64,000 nucleotides of DNA from Azotimanducus sp965220185 (GCA_965220185.1 OZ244807.1:62001-126000); one strand, 5' to 3'. Shown: positions 44,403 to 53,996, numbered from the stretch's first letter. Program-made: numbers and translations. Notes: generated from the letters alone by a model not told the origin.

Positions 44403-47400
44403 CTAAACAGACTTCGATCTGCGAAGCCTGAAGTCTGCTACTTCTAGCAACATGGTCTGAACGTCATCTTTGGCGGTGCCGATACCCAGTCGATCAAACA
44501 CTAATTCGTCAATACGTTGATGCTCATCCGATGTGACCTCATCCTGTATCGCCAAAGGGTCTCTCCGCAGCGATTTCATCACCGCCTTGACCTCGGTCGC
44601 AAAATCACATCGAATCCCAACCGGAAGATGCTTCATGTCGCTCACTTCAGATTTCAGCAAGCCACCACCAAGGTTTTTTCGACCAGTAATTTCTCTGTAC
44701 AACCACACCAATGAAGAATTCATGTATGCCCACAAGCAATAGTGGGCATCGGAAAGCCACCACTCATCAGGCAAGTAAATCTCTACATGGCTATACGTGT
44801 AGCATTTTCCGATATTGAACGAACACCACTGTCGGTCTCCAATACCTCTAGGCATGAATAGAGCAGGCACCTTCCGAGCCTTCGAAAGGCGAACATCTGC
44901 TTCTTCGTTACCGCCCTCGCACACGAATGCCGCCGTGTTCAGAACCACTGGCACGCTCCCACCACCTGCCTTTACGATTGACTTCGAGACATTCAGACCT
45001 TGCCCCCATGTAATATTTGGAGCTGGATGACTATGCTCATGAATCTTATCAATCACTGCTTGGAAATCCTTTGGCATGGCTATCTGATGCCCCCACTTAC
45101 TACGTGCCGCAGAGCTTATTGTTTTAGTTGATTTATGATCAAAGTTAGCATCTAGTATTTCGTAGGTTATTTCCGAGCGCGGTTCGTAGCCTTGAAAGGT
45201 AATGACAGCATTAATATTCTGCGAACCGATGTCGGTGAAGAACTTGCTCTCCGTATCGAGAATCCGAGAAAAAGAGAATCTCCCCTGACAGAATTGTTGA
45301 AATTTATAGCCGTAATCTGTCGAGAGCCAAGAATTCTGGGTAATGTAGGCGCATAGACCCGTTTTCGACATGAATTTGGCACCGCGACAGAAAAAGTAAA
45401 TCAACAGATCGCTCCCTCGCGGAACTGTCGCGCTCCAATCCATTTCCACTTGATGCAAATAGGCATCTTTTTGCTCAGCCGAAATCAGATTGTTTCTTGA
45501 TTCTACATACGGAGGATTGGCAAGGATGAGATCAAATCCAGAATCTAAGCCAAACATGTACTTTGGATCAAACCAATCCGCGACAGCCATTTGATTGAAG
45601 GGGTTCCAATCGGCTATTCGTCTAGACTCTTTTTCAGCGAATCCTGAATCCTGTAATTCGGTCGCAAGGGTCTTACGGAGCTCCGTGTCTCGCGCTATCG
45701 ACCTAAGTTTTTGCTGTCGGGTTTGGGCGTGGAAATGTATTTCTCGATTCGCACGAAGGTCTGTTTTGATCTCGTCGGAGCGAATAGTGGATATCTGCAA
45801 TTTAGATGTATCTTGAAGTCCCATCAGCGCATCGGCAGCTATAAACTTCGTCTCTAGATTCGGTAACGGCCGTATTCCAAGATTATCGTCGTCGGGGCGC
45901 AGCTCTTGCTCAATCACCAAGGAGATAAAGAAGCGAAGCTTAGCGATTTGGCACGCCACAGGTTGAATGTCTACTCCAAAAATGCTGTTCTGTAGGAGAT
46001 AAAGTTTTCGACCGAAATCAGAGTCTCGATAACTCTCAAATAGAGAGCTAATTTGTGCCAGTTCGGCGTTTCGTTCCTTCTCGCTCGCGGTGTCAAAGGC
46101 TCTAATAGCCTTTTGGCTCGCAATCTCTTTCTGCAGGGCCTCCCATCTGTGATTATCAAAATCGAGCCGTCTGAGAGCTAAGGTAAGCCGGTGCAGAACG
46201 CCCATGGGGAAGGCTCCGGAACCACATGCAGGATCAAGCACCCTTAAAGTCGAAATCGCATGGATAAGCCGCCCAATCTCTTTCTCACTGAAGAGTTCAT
46301 GGGCATCGTTGAAGGCATCGTCGTAGTCGAGAAGACACTCCAAACGCTCCCGCCATTCTCTGATGTTCGTCGCTTCAACTGTATTGACCACGAGGGACTC
46401 CGCTAAGGCTTCACCAACCATGTAATCCACCACAGGGCGTGGCGTGTAATAGGATCCCGATTGCTTTCTAGCCGTCTCCCGTGTCTCTGGGTTATATGCG
46501 GCGAGCAGGTTCTCAAAGACCCGCCCGAGTAACTCTGGGTCGAGTGCCACCTCGATTTCAGTTGGCGTATTTTCTTCGACTGTAAATTTGTAGCGATTGA
46601 AAATAGTGAACAAACCTCTGTCATCAAAGAAAAGGGAATCTGGCACTGAAACTATCTTGTACTCTCTTGCTGTAAGCTTGGTCACGTTGTCGGAAAAGCC
46701 GTCTATTCGGTAACCGCCAGCACTCTTAGACTCGACGCTATCGAGGCAGTCAAAAAGGCCTCCATTGATGAACGGCGTCCGCGCAAAAAGCTCGGCGAGG
46801 CGTTCCGGCTGTCGCACCTCATCGTGGAATCTCCATCGGGAAAATACTCGATGGGTGGCATTCTCCTTGTGGCTCCACCCTCGTTGACCAAACTCACAAT
46901 TCAGGGTTGCAAAGAATAGGTTTTGCAGAATCGCACGATAGTACGAATCACCACAGCGGGCATCGTAGTCCTTTAGAAGGAGGCGTGCCTGATCCTCGAC
47001 AAAAAGTTCATCTGCAACTAATCCTTTCTCCTTGATAAACCAAATGAAAAGCACACGCGTAATGAGACGAATTACATGCTCTTCTTTTGACAGCGTTTCC
47101 GGCTGATCGACGGGGAATTTGGCTGTTTCAACTGCCCTTTCGAACCACGAGAAGAGGTCCTTGTAAAAGCGCTTATTAAGCTCTTGCGTATCGAGCGTAT
47201 CGAGAATCGCTGCGAGCAGTCCGTCGAAACTCTTCGACTTGCGATGACTATCCATCCAAACGAGCCTTTCCGCCAACGAAAGCTCTCTCAAACTGTCCAA
47301 GTGGGCGCGGTGAGGATTTTCTGGGTCGATCTCCCGAATGAGCTGGACTCGACCGAGCACCTGTCTCTTCGGGTCTCGTTGGTGCTTTCGTCGATGTACA

Positions 47401-47879
47401 AACGCCAAAGTCATTTGCCCAGAGGCTGTCCGAAAGATCACTAAAGAAGGCATTGCGATATGTTTGTTAACTTCTCGCGCAAGTTCCGCGTAGCGGCTTC
47501 GAGCGTAAGTTTGCTCTTTCAATTCAATTCCAACAAACAGAAAGCTTCTCACGATGCCTTGGTCGAAACCGCCGCCATCCGCAAAATCAAGCAAGGATGC
47601 CTGAGCTTGGTTTTTGATTTCTTCGTCAGTCATCTGAAAGAGAAAATAGAGCGACTGAACCTGTGATACGAGGTAGCGTTTAGAATTGGTTTCGAGAACT
47701 CCGGCTTGGGATCGATCAAGAAGCTGACTCAAGTTTCCTGATTGCCCCGGCAAGGTTCGGTCGCTTCGGTACCCAAGGCAACGGAGAAGTCTTCTCGACG
47801 CTGGCTCAATGTCCTCTTCAGATCCCTCAGACAGCGCTGATTTGATGTCCTCAAGTCTTGATGTTGTCAAGCTAGACAT
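44403..47879 (-). CDS. Eco57I-like N6-adenine DNA methyltransferase (1158 residues)
   Basis: AdoMet motif LDPACGSGAFPMG lies near residue 560 and the catalytic LILANPPYVESRNN near 790, an arrangement found in Eco57I/BREX PglX/DISARM DrmMI-like proteins. The first 500 residues are a large alpha-rich region, the last 300 a target-recognition-like region (KNLGGGLLKSEVSDMKHLPV). No nuclease motif is visible in the protein itself. It overlaps the helicase gene by eight bases, so they are translated together. Which named defence system it belongs to is unresolved. Confidence 0.85.
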   Translation of the reverse strand: MSSLTTSRLEDIKSALSEGSEEDIEPASRRLLRCLGYRSDRTLPGQSGNLSQLLDRSQAGVLETNSKRYLVSQVQSLYFLFQMTDEEIKNQAQASLLDFADGGGFDQGIVRSFLFVGIELKEQTYARSRYAELAREVNKHIAMPSLVIFRTASGQMTLAFVHRRKHQRDPKRQVLGRVQLIREIDPENPHRAHLDSLRELSLAERLVWMDSHRKSKSFDGLLAAILDTLDTQELNKRFYKDLFSWFERAVETAKFPVDQPETLSKEEHVIRLITRVLFIWFIKEKGLVADELFVEDQARLLLKDYDARCGDSYYRAILQNLFFATLNCEFGQRGWSHKENATHRVFSRWRFHDEVRQPERLAELFARTPFINGGLFDCLDSVESKSAGGYRIDGFSDNVTKLTAREYKIVSVPDSLFFDDRGLFTIFNRYKFTVEENTPTEIEVALDPELLGRVFENLLAAYNPETRETARKQSGSYYTPRPVVDYMVGEALAESLVVNTVEATNIREWRERLECLLDYDDAFNDAHELFSEKEIGRLIHAISTLRVLDPACGSGAFPMGVLHRLTLALRRLDFDNHRWEALQKEIASQKAIRAFDTASEKERNAELAQISSLFESYRDSDFGRKLYLLQNSIFGVDIQPVACQIAKLRFFISLVIEQELRPDDDNLGIRPLPNLETKFIAADALMGLQDTSKLQISTIRSDEIKTDLRANREIHFHAQTRQQKLRSIARDTELRKTLATELQDSGFAEKESRRIADWNPFNQMAVADWFDPKYMFGLDSGFDLILANPPYVESRNNLISAEQKDAYLHQVEMDWSATVPRGSDLLIYFFCRGAKFMSKTGLCAYITQNSWLSTDYGYKFQQFCQGRFSFSRILDTESKFFTDIGSQNINAVITFQGYEPRSEITYEILDANFDHKSTKTISSAARSKWGHQIAMPKDFQAVIDKIHEHSHPAPNITWGQGLNVSKSIVKAGGGSVPVVLNTAAFVCEGGNEEADVRLSKARKVPALFMPRGIGDRQWCSFNIGKCYTYSHVEIYLPDEWWLSDAHYCLWAYMNSSLVWLYREITGRKNLGGGLLKSEVSDMKHLPVGIRCDFATEVKAVMKSLRRDPLAIQDEVTSDEHQRIDELVFDRLGIGTAKDDVQTMLLEVADFRLRRSKSV

Positions 47880-50800
47880 TCTTCGAACTCCTGTTGTTTA
47901 GTAGCACAAGCCAAGTGAGCAACTCGAACTCGGAATCTGATTCGGTTGGAACTTCGGGAGCTTTGGGAATAAGACCGTCTGGATTATTGATTTGGTCCAA
48001 CACTTTACGTTGAAACGATCTGGCTACACTTTCTGTAGCTGCCTGAATCAAGGTCTCATAGTGCGCCATATCCTCACCCTTCGAGGTTTGATCGTCAAAC
48101 AACGCGCAGAGATCATCAAATGCCTTCTCGTGTCCCGCAGCCAAATCTCGAAACAGTTCAAGCGATCGCTTGGGTGAAGTGAAGCCAAGTCGCACCTCGC
48201 CACTATCTCGCACATAAATGAGATAGTGTGTACCAAGCGGATTGATCTTCGGCTCACTTCTTTTTTTGCTTGACGGGCCCTCACTATCAGGTTGAGTGTG
48301 CCGAAGACAGAACAGTGCGCCAGGCTGCGCCAGAGAGTTCTCTCGACCCGAAGGAACAACTGCGAACAAACCAAGGTCTGCAGCTTCTAACACCGCACGA
48401 TGAGAATCCAAGAAACGCAGCAGGTCAGTTCGAAACTCGTCCAGTGAAAACTCAACGAGGCTCACACCTTCATCCATTTCCTCAAGATCAACCACTTCAT
48501 TCTTTAGCCGACGCAGTTGCTGGTCCCTAAATCTCAGATCTTGCTTCACAAGGTCTTCGAATTGCGTATCTTCGAGCAGGTTGTCTCCTTGGGTCGCTGT
48601 AATATCCACGAGCGCCATTCTCGCCTCTACTCGACTCTGTACGCCAAGATATGCCTCTAAGTCCCTAACAGGCCAGAAGTTCACAAGATGGACTATGGCG
48701 TTTTGAGAGCCGATACGGTCTATTCGACCGAACCGTTGGATGATCCGAACCGGATTCCAATGTATGTCGTAGTTGACGACGACATCGCAGTCTTGAAGGT
48801 TCTGGCCCTCTGAGATGCAGTCCGTCGCAATGAGAATATCTATTTCCTCTGTCGGAGGGCTGTCAAGTCGCTTTGCGCGAAGTTTCGATTCCGGGCTGAA
48901 GTTTGTCAGGATGCTGTCATAGTCCTGGCGTCCAAGCGTCGTCTGGTTGCCTCCGTCTCCTCGCACGAGCGCAATATGCACACCAGCTTGCTCTGCCCTC
49001 CCACTGAGATTGTCGAATAGGTACTTCGCAGTGTCTGCAAATGCTGTGAATACGAGCATCTTTTTATTGTCGCGCCCTTTCCTATTTCTGGTCGGGCTGT
49101 TAAGCTTCTCGGAAATGCGATTCCATAGTTCGGTGAGTTTGCCATCGCGTTCTGGGGTCACCAGCTTGGCGACACTCAAAAGGCTGTTAAGCACCTTTTT
49201 GTCACTCTCAAGCAGCGCTCTCCATGTGTCAACGTCGATATGGCCTAGATGAAAGCGACGCTTGCCGCCAATCGCAAACTCGCTGTCTTCCAATTCCGGA
49301 TCGTCAAGGTTCTCCAATGAGATTTGCGTGTAGTCAATCTCTGGGTTTGATTCTTGATGGGCTTGAAAAGCGTCCATCCGTTCAAACAGGCTCTCGATTT
49401 TGGCCAGTGTCCGTTCAATGGTCAGCCGAAATGAATCAACCGAACTCTCTAGCCGCTTCATGAGATTGATCTTCATCATGCCGATGAGAATCTTCTCCCG
49501 TCCTGCCTGTGTGAATCCGTTGACGACTTCGCGGTGATACTCGTCCCGAACTCTTCGGCTCAAGTCATCCCGCAAGTATCCAGCCGGGTTGTATTGCGCC
49601 AAGGTCAAGCTGCGGATCTTGACATCAATGGAGCGGAACGAGAACGCCCCGTTCTGAAGATCGACTGGAGGCGTTAGGGATACAGGCTTCGCACGTTGAG
49701 GAAATCCGCCGAGCTTTTCTACCTCTCGCTCATAGTGACGGGATATCTGAGCCCGTGAGCGAGCAATGCTCACGCCATCAAGCAGCTTGAAAAAATCCCC
49801 GTCGAGTCGTTCAAGCAGTTCTTCTCGGCCGCGTTCGGTAGTCGGTCTTCCTGCCCAAGTCTTAAATTGCCGCTGCGCTTGGTCCGTTGTGCCGCGGATG
49901 GACCGCAATCCAAGGCGTTCATGGAAAGCTTCGTCCGCTTGGGAATCGGATGTCACATCCCCTCCGGCGATGAAAGAAATTTGGTTACGCAGGTCGCCAA
50001 GCTCGTTATTGACCGGTGTTGCGGATAGGAGCAATACCTTGGTGTTGATACCTGATTGAACGATGTCCTGCATCAGCTTCTGATAGCGGGTCTTGCGATG
50101 TGGCTCGCCGTCAATTACCTTCGCTCGATTGTTGTTTCGAAAGTTGTGCGACTCGTCAATCACTACTAAGTCATAGTTGCCCCAGTTGATTGTGGACAGG
50201 TCCGTGCCGTCTGCTTCGCCAGTGCTTCGCGAAAGATCGGTATGAGAGAGCACGTCGTAGCGGAATCTGTCCTTCACGAAGGGGTTCGTCACGCTATTAT
50301 TTCGATACAGCGTCCAGTTGAGCCTCAGTTTCTTAGGGCACAAGACCAACACACGTTCATTCTTGAGCTCAAAGAGCTTAATTACAGCCAGAGCGGTATA
50401 GGTCTTCCCAAGCCCAACGCTATCAGCGAGAATACAGCCATTAAGGTCCTTGAGCTTCCTGATAATCGCTTTTGCACCGTCTTGCTGGAACTCAAACAGC
50501 GCTTGCCAGATTTCAGTGTCTGGAAGCTCAACGCTAGTCAGAGCATCGTTTGCATCTTGTTGAGCATCAAGCAGATCTCCGAAAAGATGGAACAGAGTTA
50601 AGTAGTAAATGAACTGCGGGGACTGGTTTCGATACAGGCGGCCCAAGTGTGCCAACACGTTTTCTTTGACATCCAAAGTGCGCTCATCGTCATGCCACCA
50701 TTCGTCGAACCATGCCAGCAAGTCTGTTCGGTCACGGTCGCTGTCCACAACCAGGTTGAGTTCAACGTTGGGATTCGATCCGAATCCAAGGCCGGGGACG

Positions 50801-51228
50801 GTGAAGTTTGAGCTTCCAAGCAGCGCCTGGTCGCGGTTGCCTTGGCGCGCGTGATACATCTTTCCGTGTAGGAAGCCCTCGCGAACCGAGCGCACTTCAG
50901 TCTTTTCGCGGATCCATCTGGCGCACTCAACAGCAAGCGCACGCTGGGCAAGCTGCTTAGAGAGCGAAAGCCGTCGCTCGGTGAGTTCGAACGCTTTTGC
51001 GTCGTTCCCGAGTTGCTGAATTCTGCCGACGAACTTTGGGTCTCCGTACAAGAAACGAAAACCAGCAAGCTGTTCTAGTTTGTCCTTCAGTTCTCCGTAG
51101 GCATTGATCGTGAAGTAAGCCGATACGACCGAAAGCAAGGTCTCTGGTGTGAGGTTCTGGACAAGAAAGCCGCCAGCCGAGCCGCGCTCTTTGTTGTCGC
51201 GAATTCCAGAGAAAGGCATCCTGTCCAT
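47872..51228 (-). CDS. PLD nuclease-SNF2 helicase fusion (1118 residues)
   Basis: Residues 1-190 are a PLD-type domain with HGKMYHARQ and LLGSSNFTVPG. From about 250 an SNF2-family helicase follows: DSVGLGKTYTALAV (I), VIDESHNFRNN (II), LLSATPVNN (III), ATDCISEGQNLQDCDVV (V) and QRFGRIDRIGS (VI). The HKD Asp is replaced, as in several PLD nucleases. It likely translocates on DNA and cleaves it, with the coupled methyltransferase marking self. DISARM DrmD is a similar helicase, but no DrmA or DrmB homologue is present. Confidence 0.88.
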   Translation of the reverse strand: MDRMPFSGIRDNKERGSAGGFLVQNLTPETLLSVVSAYFTINAYGELKDKLEQLAGFRFLYGDPKFVGRIQQLGNDAKAFELTERRLSLSKQLAQRALAVECARWIREKTEVRSVREGFLHGKMYHARQGNRDQALLGSSNFTVPGLGFGSNPNVELNLVVDSDRDRTDLLAWFDEWWHDDERTLDVKENVLAHLGRLYRNQSPQFIYYLTLFHLFGDLLDAQQDANDALTSVELPDTEIWQALFEFQQDGAKAIIRKLKDLNGCILADSVGLGKTYTALAVIKLFELKNERVLVLCPKKLRLNWTLYRNNSVTNPFVKDRFRYDVLSHTDLSRSTGEADGTDLSTINWGNYDLVVIDESHNFRNNNRAKVIDGEPHRKTRYQKLMQDIVQSGINTKVLLLSATPVNNELGDLRNQISFIAGGDVTSDSQADEAFHERLGLRSIRGTTDQAQRQFKTWAGRPTTERGREELLERLDGDFFKLLDGVSIARSRAQISRHYEREVEKLGGFPQRAKPVSLTPPVDLQNGAFSFRSIDVKIRSLTLAQYNPAGYLRDDLSRRVRDEYHREVVNGFTQAGREKILIGMMKINLMKRLESSVDSFRLTIERTLAKIESLFERMDAFQAHQESNPEIDYTQISLENLDDPELEDSEFAIGGKRRFHLGHIDVDTWRALLESDKKVLNSLLSVAKLVTPERDGKLTELWNRISEKLNSPTRNRKGRDNKKMLVFTAFADTAKYLFDNLSGRAEQAGVHIALVRGDGGNQTTLGRQDYDSILTNFSPESKLRAKRLDSPPTEEIDILIATDCISEGQNLQDCDVVVNYDIHWNPVRIIQRFGRIDRIGSQNAIVHLVNFWPVRDLEAYLGVQSRVEARMALVDITATQGDNLLEDTQFEDLVKQDLRFRDQQLRRLKNEVVDLEEMDEGVSLVEFSLDEFRTDLLRFLDSHRAVLEAADLGLFAVVPSGRENSLAQPGALFCLRHTQPDSEGPSSKKRSEPKINPLGTHYLIYVRDSGEVRLGFTSPKRSLELFRDLAAGHEKAFDDLCALFDDQTSKGEDMAHYETLIQAATESVARSFQRKVLDQINNPDGLIPKAPEVPTESDSEFELLTWLVLLNNRSSKNV

Positions 51229-51309
51229 AGAAGGGTTTCCTATTGCTGCTCAGCTGTCAGCGCTTAGTATCCTTACATAGGGAGAATTTGCAAGCGACCT
51301 GTGTGCCCG

Positions 51310-52725
51310 CTAAGAAACCGACTCGCCAAGCAAATACCCGGCGAACGAAGGGATGGGCATCGCGTAGTTCTCTCCGTCGTCGCTCGGCGCGAGCAGGCCG
51401 CCCTGTTCGGCATCTTGGATGAACTGCGTGGCATTCGCTCCAGACAGCGACGATGTTCTCCGTCCGACATCCTCGACGAGATCGAACAGGTCGCTATACG
51501 GTAACCGCCCACCGCGGTCACGCAAAATCGGGACGAGTTCCCTCGCCAGCTTCTCGAATCCGCCGTGGTGTCGGCGGATGCGCGCCAAGCGCTGCCCATA
51601 GTATTTTGCGCGTCCTCGGTCGCCCTCGCGCATGGCCACTTCAAGGTCGGCATGTTCGGCATTCATTTCGCTTGGGCTGTTCAGGGAAATTTGCCGGATG
51701 GCGGCGTTCAGATACAACGCAAGGTGCTGCGGCCAGTTCGAGGCACGCGCGATGATTGCATCGCTCAATCGAGCGCTGTTTCCTACGCCGAATGCTTGAA
51801 AACAGCGGTTGACTGTGTGCTGAGCCGCCGCTTGGTCGAGTCCGCCAAGGTGGATAGTCCGTCCGCCGGTCGGTCGCGAAACGTCCACATCAGCAAGCGC
51901 CATCAGTGTTCCGGGCAGTCCGAACGCGCAAAACGACACAGGCACCCTCGCAATGCCTTGGTGCAGCGCACTCAAGGTGCCCTCGCCTGCATGGGGTTTG
52001 CCCGCACGGATGCCCTGCGCTTCATCGATCATGAGCACAATTTGCCAAGAATGCCACGCGGCGCGACGACGCCCGGCGGCCTCCGAGATGGAGTTGGGGG
52101 GCCCTTCGCGCGCGGCGCCGAGAGAAATCCCCATAACGCTGCCGCCGCGATCAAAAAACGCCTTGGCCTTCTCGCGCGCCTTGGCCAGATTGAGGTCGCC
52201 GCCCCAGTATTCGCTCAATTTCTCCACGAGTCCGACTGTTTCTTTGGACCTCACCGGAGGCGCTTTGGCAGCCAAAAGATCGCCCGCTAATCGAGCGACG
52301 ATGGCTTCGTCAATGGCATCGGCGATGTTCGGCGGGGATTCGGCATCGCTCGCGGAGAGCGGCACGGGCAGCCATCGCCGCCCTCCGACTTCCGAAGGCG
52401 GCAGCGATTGCATTTCCTCCATGAATTGACACATCAGCGCGCTCTTGCCCGCGCCCGGCGGCCCCTCCACGACAATCGTCGCATTGCCGTACCGGCCGCG
52501 CGAAAGCGCGTTGACCACTCGGCGAAAGATGCCAACCTCGGCCTCGCGCCCGGAGAAGAACGGCACGCCGCGTCCGGTGATCTGGGCGCGATCCTCATCC
52601 GACAAAAAATCCTCCACGCGCACCTTGTCCTGTTCGCGCAGGCTGCCGCTGTCCCGGTAGTTTTCGTCCACCAATGCCATGACTGGCACTGTATCACCTT
52701 GCCGAAGCCACGCCGGGATGTTCAC
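51310..52725 (-). CDS. AAA ATPase of the defence island
   Basis: GTG-initiated, 471 residues. Walker A is EGPPGAGKSALM (about residue 87-96) and Walker B IVLMIDEAQG; the C-terminal part (GGFEKLARELVPILRDRGG) is helical and holds a winged-helix-like end. The architecture resembles ORC/TniB-like ATPases; I could not assign a family more precisely. It is 81 bases upstream of the PLD-helicase, on the same strand, and is probably first gene of the island operon. A degraded copy lies at 41.45-42.02 kb. Confidence 0.8.
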   Translation of the reverse strand: MNIPAWLRQGDTVPVMALVDENYRDSGSLREQDKVRVEDFLSDEDRAQITGRGVPFFSGREAEVGIFRRVVNALSRGRYGNATIVVEGPPGAGKSALMCQFMEEMQSLPPSEVGGRRWLPVPLSASDAESPPNIADAIDEAIVARLAGDLLAAKAPPVRSKETVGLVEKLSEYWGGDLNLAKAREKAKAFFDRGGSVMGISLGAAREGPPNSISEAAGRRRAAWHSWQIVLMIDEAQGIRAGKPHAGEGTLSALHQGIARVPVSFCAFGLPGTLMALADVDVSRPTGGRTIHLGGLDQAAAQHTVNRCFQAFGVGNSARLSDAIIARASNWPQHLALYLNAAIRQISLNSPSEMNAEHADLEVAMREGDRGRAKYYGQRLARIRRHHGGFEKLARELVPILRDRGGRLPYSDLFDLVEDVGRRTSSLSGANATQFIQDAEQGGLLAPSDDGENYAMPIPSFAGYLLGESVS

Positions 52726-52763
52726 CCGAACCGCGAGCGCGTGAACCGCATCCGAGACACGGT

Positions 52764-52784
52764 TGCTATTGACATATCAATATG
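52764..52784. repeat. 21-bp direct repeat, right copy, containing the putative operator
   Basis: Identical to 40481-40501. The ATTGACATATCAAT near-palindrome lies at 52768-52781, 42 bases before the isochorismatase start. This is the likely right boundary of the island, with native catabolic sequence resuming here. Confidence 0.9.
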
Positions 52785-52823
52785 CTTCTATTCGTCCGTG
52801 TCATCTTTTCGGGACGGAAATCA

Positions 52824-53537
52824 ATGCCACGCATGGAACAATCAGACCTCACGCCGCGCGAATACTGGGCGCAGGTGAAATCAAACCCCAGCCGCGCCAA
52901 GTTCGGCTTTGGCGAGAAGGCCGCGCTCATCAACATCGACCTGCAGCGCGCCTACACCGACCTAGAGACGTTCCCAACGGCTTACGAAACACACGTCGAT
53001 CAAATCACCTTCATCAACCGCCTGTCCGAGCTTGCTCGCGAGAAAGGCATGCCGGTGATATGGACGTATGTCGCCTACATGGACAACGCCGACGATGCCG
53101 GCGTGTGGGGGACGCGAACGAATACCGAGCACTCGCTACAGAATATTAAGGAGAACTCCGCACGCAGCGAACTCGACCCGCGGCTGGCGATCGACCGCGA
53201 GCGCGACGCCCTTGTCAACAAACGCATGGCGAGCGTGTTCCACGATTCCCACATCCCATCGCTGCTTGTCTGGCACAAGGTGGATACGGTGATATTGACC
53301 GGGGGGAGCACGTCCGGCTGCGTGCGCGCATCGGCGATCGCTTCACTTTCACACGGCTATCGCACCATCGTCCCGGAAGAGTGCGTGGCCGACAAACACG
53401 AGATCCCGCACTTCGCAAACCTCTGCGACATCATGCTCAAGTATGCGGATGTCGAGCCGTTTGCTGCGGTGGAAGCTTGGTTGCAGAATCATCCGGGCGC
53501 GGCGCCGATTCGGGATGTGCGGGGGTGCGGGTTTTAA
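52824..53537 (+). CDS. Isochorismatase-fold hydrolase, N-carbamoylsarcosine amidase-like
   Basis: 237 residues. The cysteine-hydrolase triad is visible: Asp in LINIDLQRAYTD, Lys in NKRMASVF, and Cys in GGSTSGCVRASA. This TSGCVR signature with VPEECVAD is closest in style to N-carbamoylsarcosine amidase. It probably releases ammonia and CO2 from an N-carbamoyl compound. ATG at 52824 follows GGACGGA; 52833 is also possible. The deacetylases downstream share the ureide theme. Confidence 0.88.
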   Translation: MPRMEQSDLTPREYWAQVKSNPSRAKFGFGEKAALINIDLQRAYTDLETFPTAYETHVDQITFINRLSELAREKGMPVIWTYVAYMDNADDAGVWGTRTNTEHSLQNIKENSARSELDPRLAIDRERDALVNKRMASVFHDSHIPSLLVWHKVDTVILTGGSTSGCVRASAIASLSHGYRTIVPEECVADKHEIPHFANLCDIMLKYADVEPFAAVEAWLQNHPGAAPIRDVRGCGF

Positions 53538-53562
53538 GTCGAGCGGGCCGCTCCTGTTTTGT

Positions 53563-53841
53563 ATTTGGAAATCTCACCACGGAGGCATCGTCAAGCGGCA
53601 ATATCTCGAACCTTTAGGTCTCAGTGTCACCCGAGCAGCAGCGGGGCTTGGCGTGACTAGGCAAGCGCTCTCCGAATTGATCAACGAGAAGACTGGAATT
53701 TCGGTTGTCATGGCGATTCGACTGTCGAAGGCTTTTGGTTCGACCCCGGAAACTTGGCTTGGAATGCAAACGGCTTACGACCTGTGGCAGGCACGGTCTC
53801 GCGAAAAGGGCATCGTCGTGGAGCAATTTTCGAATGTGTGA
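53563..53841 (+). pseudogene. HigA-type antitoxin without a clear start codon or toxin partner
   Basis: HHGGIVKRQYLEPLGLSVTRAA and TRQALSELINEKTGIS (quoted in parts), then ISVVMAIRLSKAFGSTPETW, form an almost complete HigA/VapI helix-turn-helix. The normal first few residues and ATG are missing: upstream in frame the nearest ATG (53515) lies in the isochorismatase, and the codon at 53563 is ATT. No HigB toxin is found beside it. It may be expressed from an unusual start or be a relic. Confidence 0.65.
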
Positions 53842-53996
53842 CTCTGGCTTAAGAGCTTGAGAAATTCGCTACCGACAGTGAATGTCCGTGAGAAGAGCCT
53901 GAATGCCTTGTAACACCATTGAGTTCGGGTCTTACATCTCTCGTGTGACCAACTCTTTGACGCTATAATCCGTTAAAACATGTGTGGTTATGCCGA

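Noticed and set aside
44403..51228. Complete DISARM or BREX system
   Set aside because: The methylase and helicase resemble components, but DrmA, DrmB, PglZ, BrxC and BrxL homologues are absent in the window.
40502..52763. IS630 element as the agent that brought in the whole island
   Set aside because: Only one copy of the IS is visible and it lies inside the island with TA flanks, so it cannot explain the outer 21-bp repeats.
40481..52784. attL/attR of a classical integrase-driven island
   Set aside because: The 21-bp repeats would suit this, but no tyrosine or serine recombinase gene is present and neither end lies in a tRNA gene. I keep them as repeats of unknown origin.
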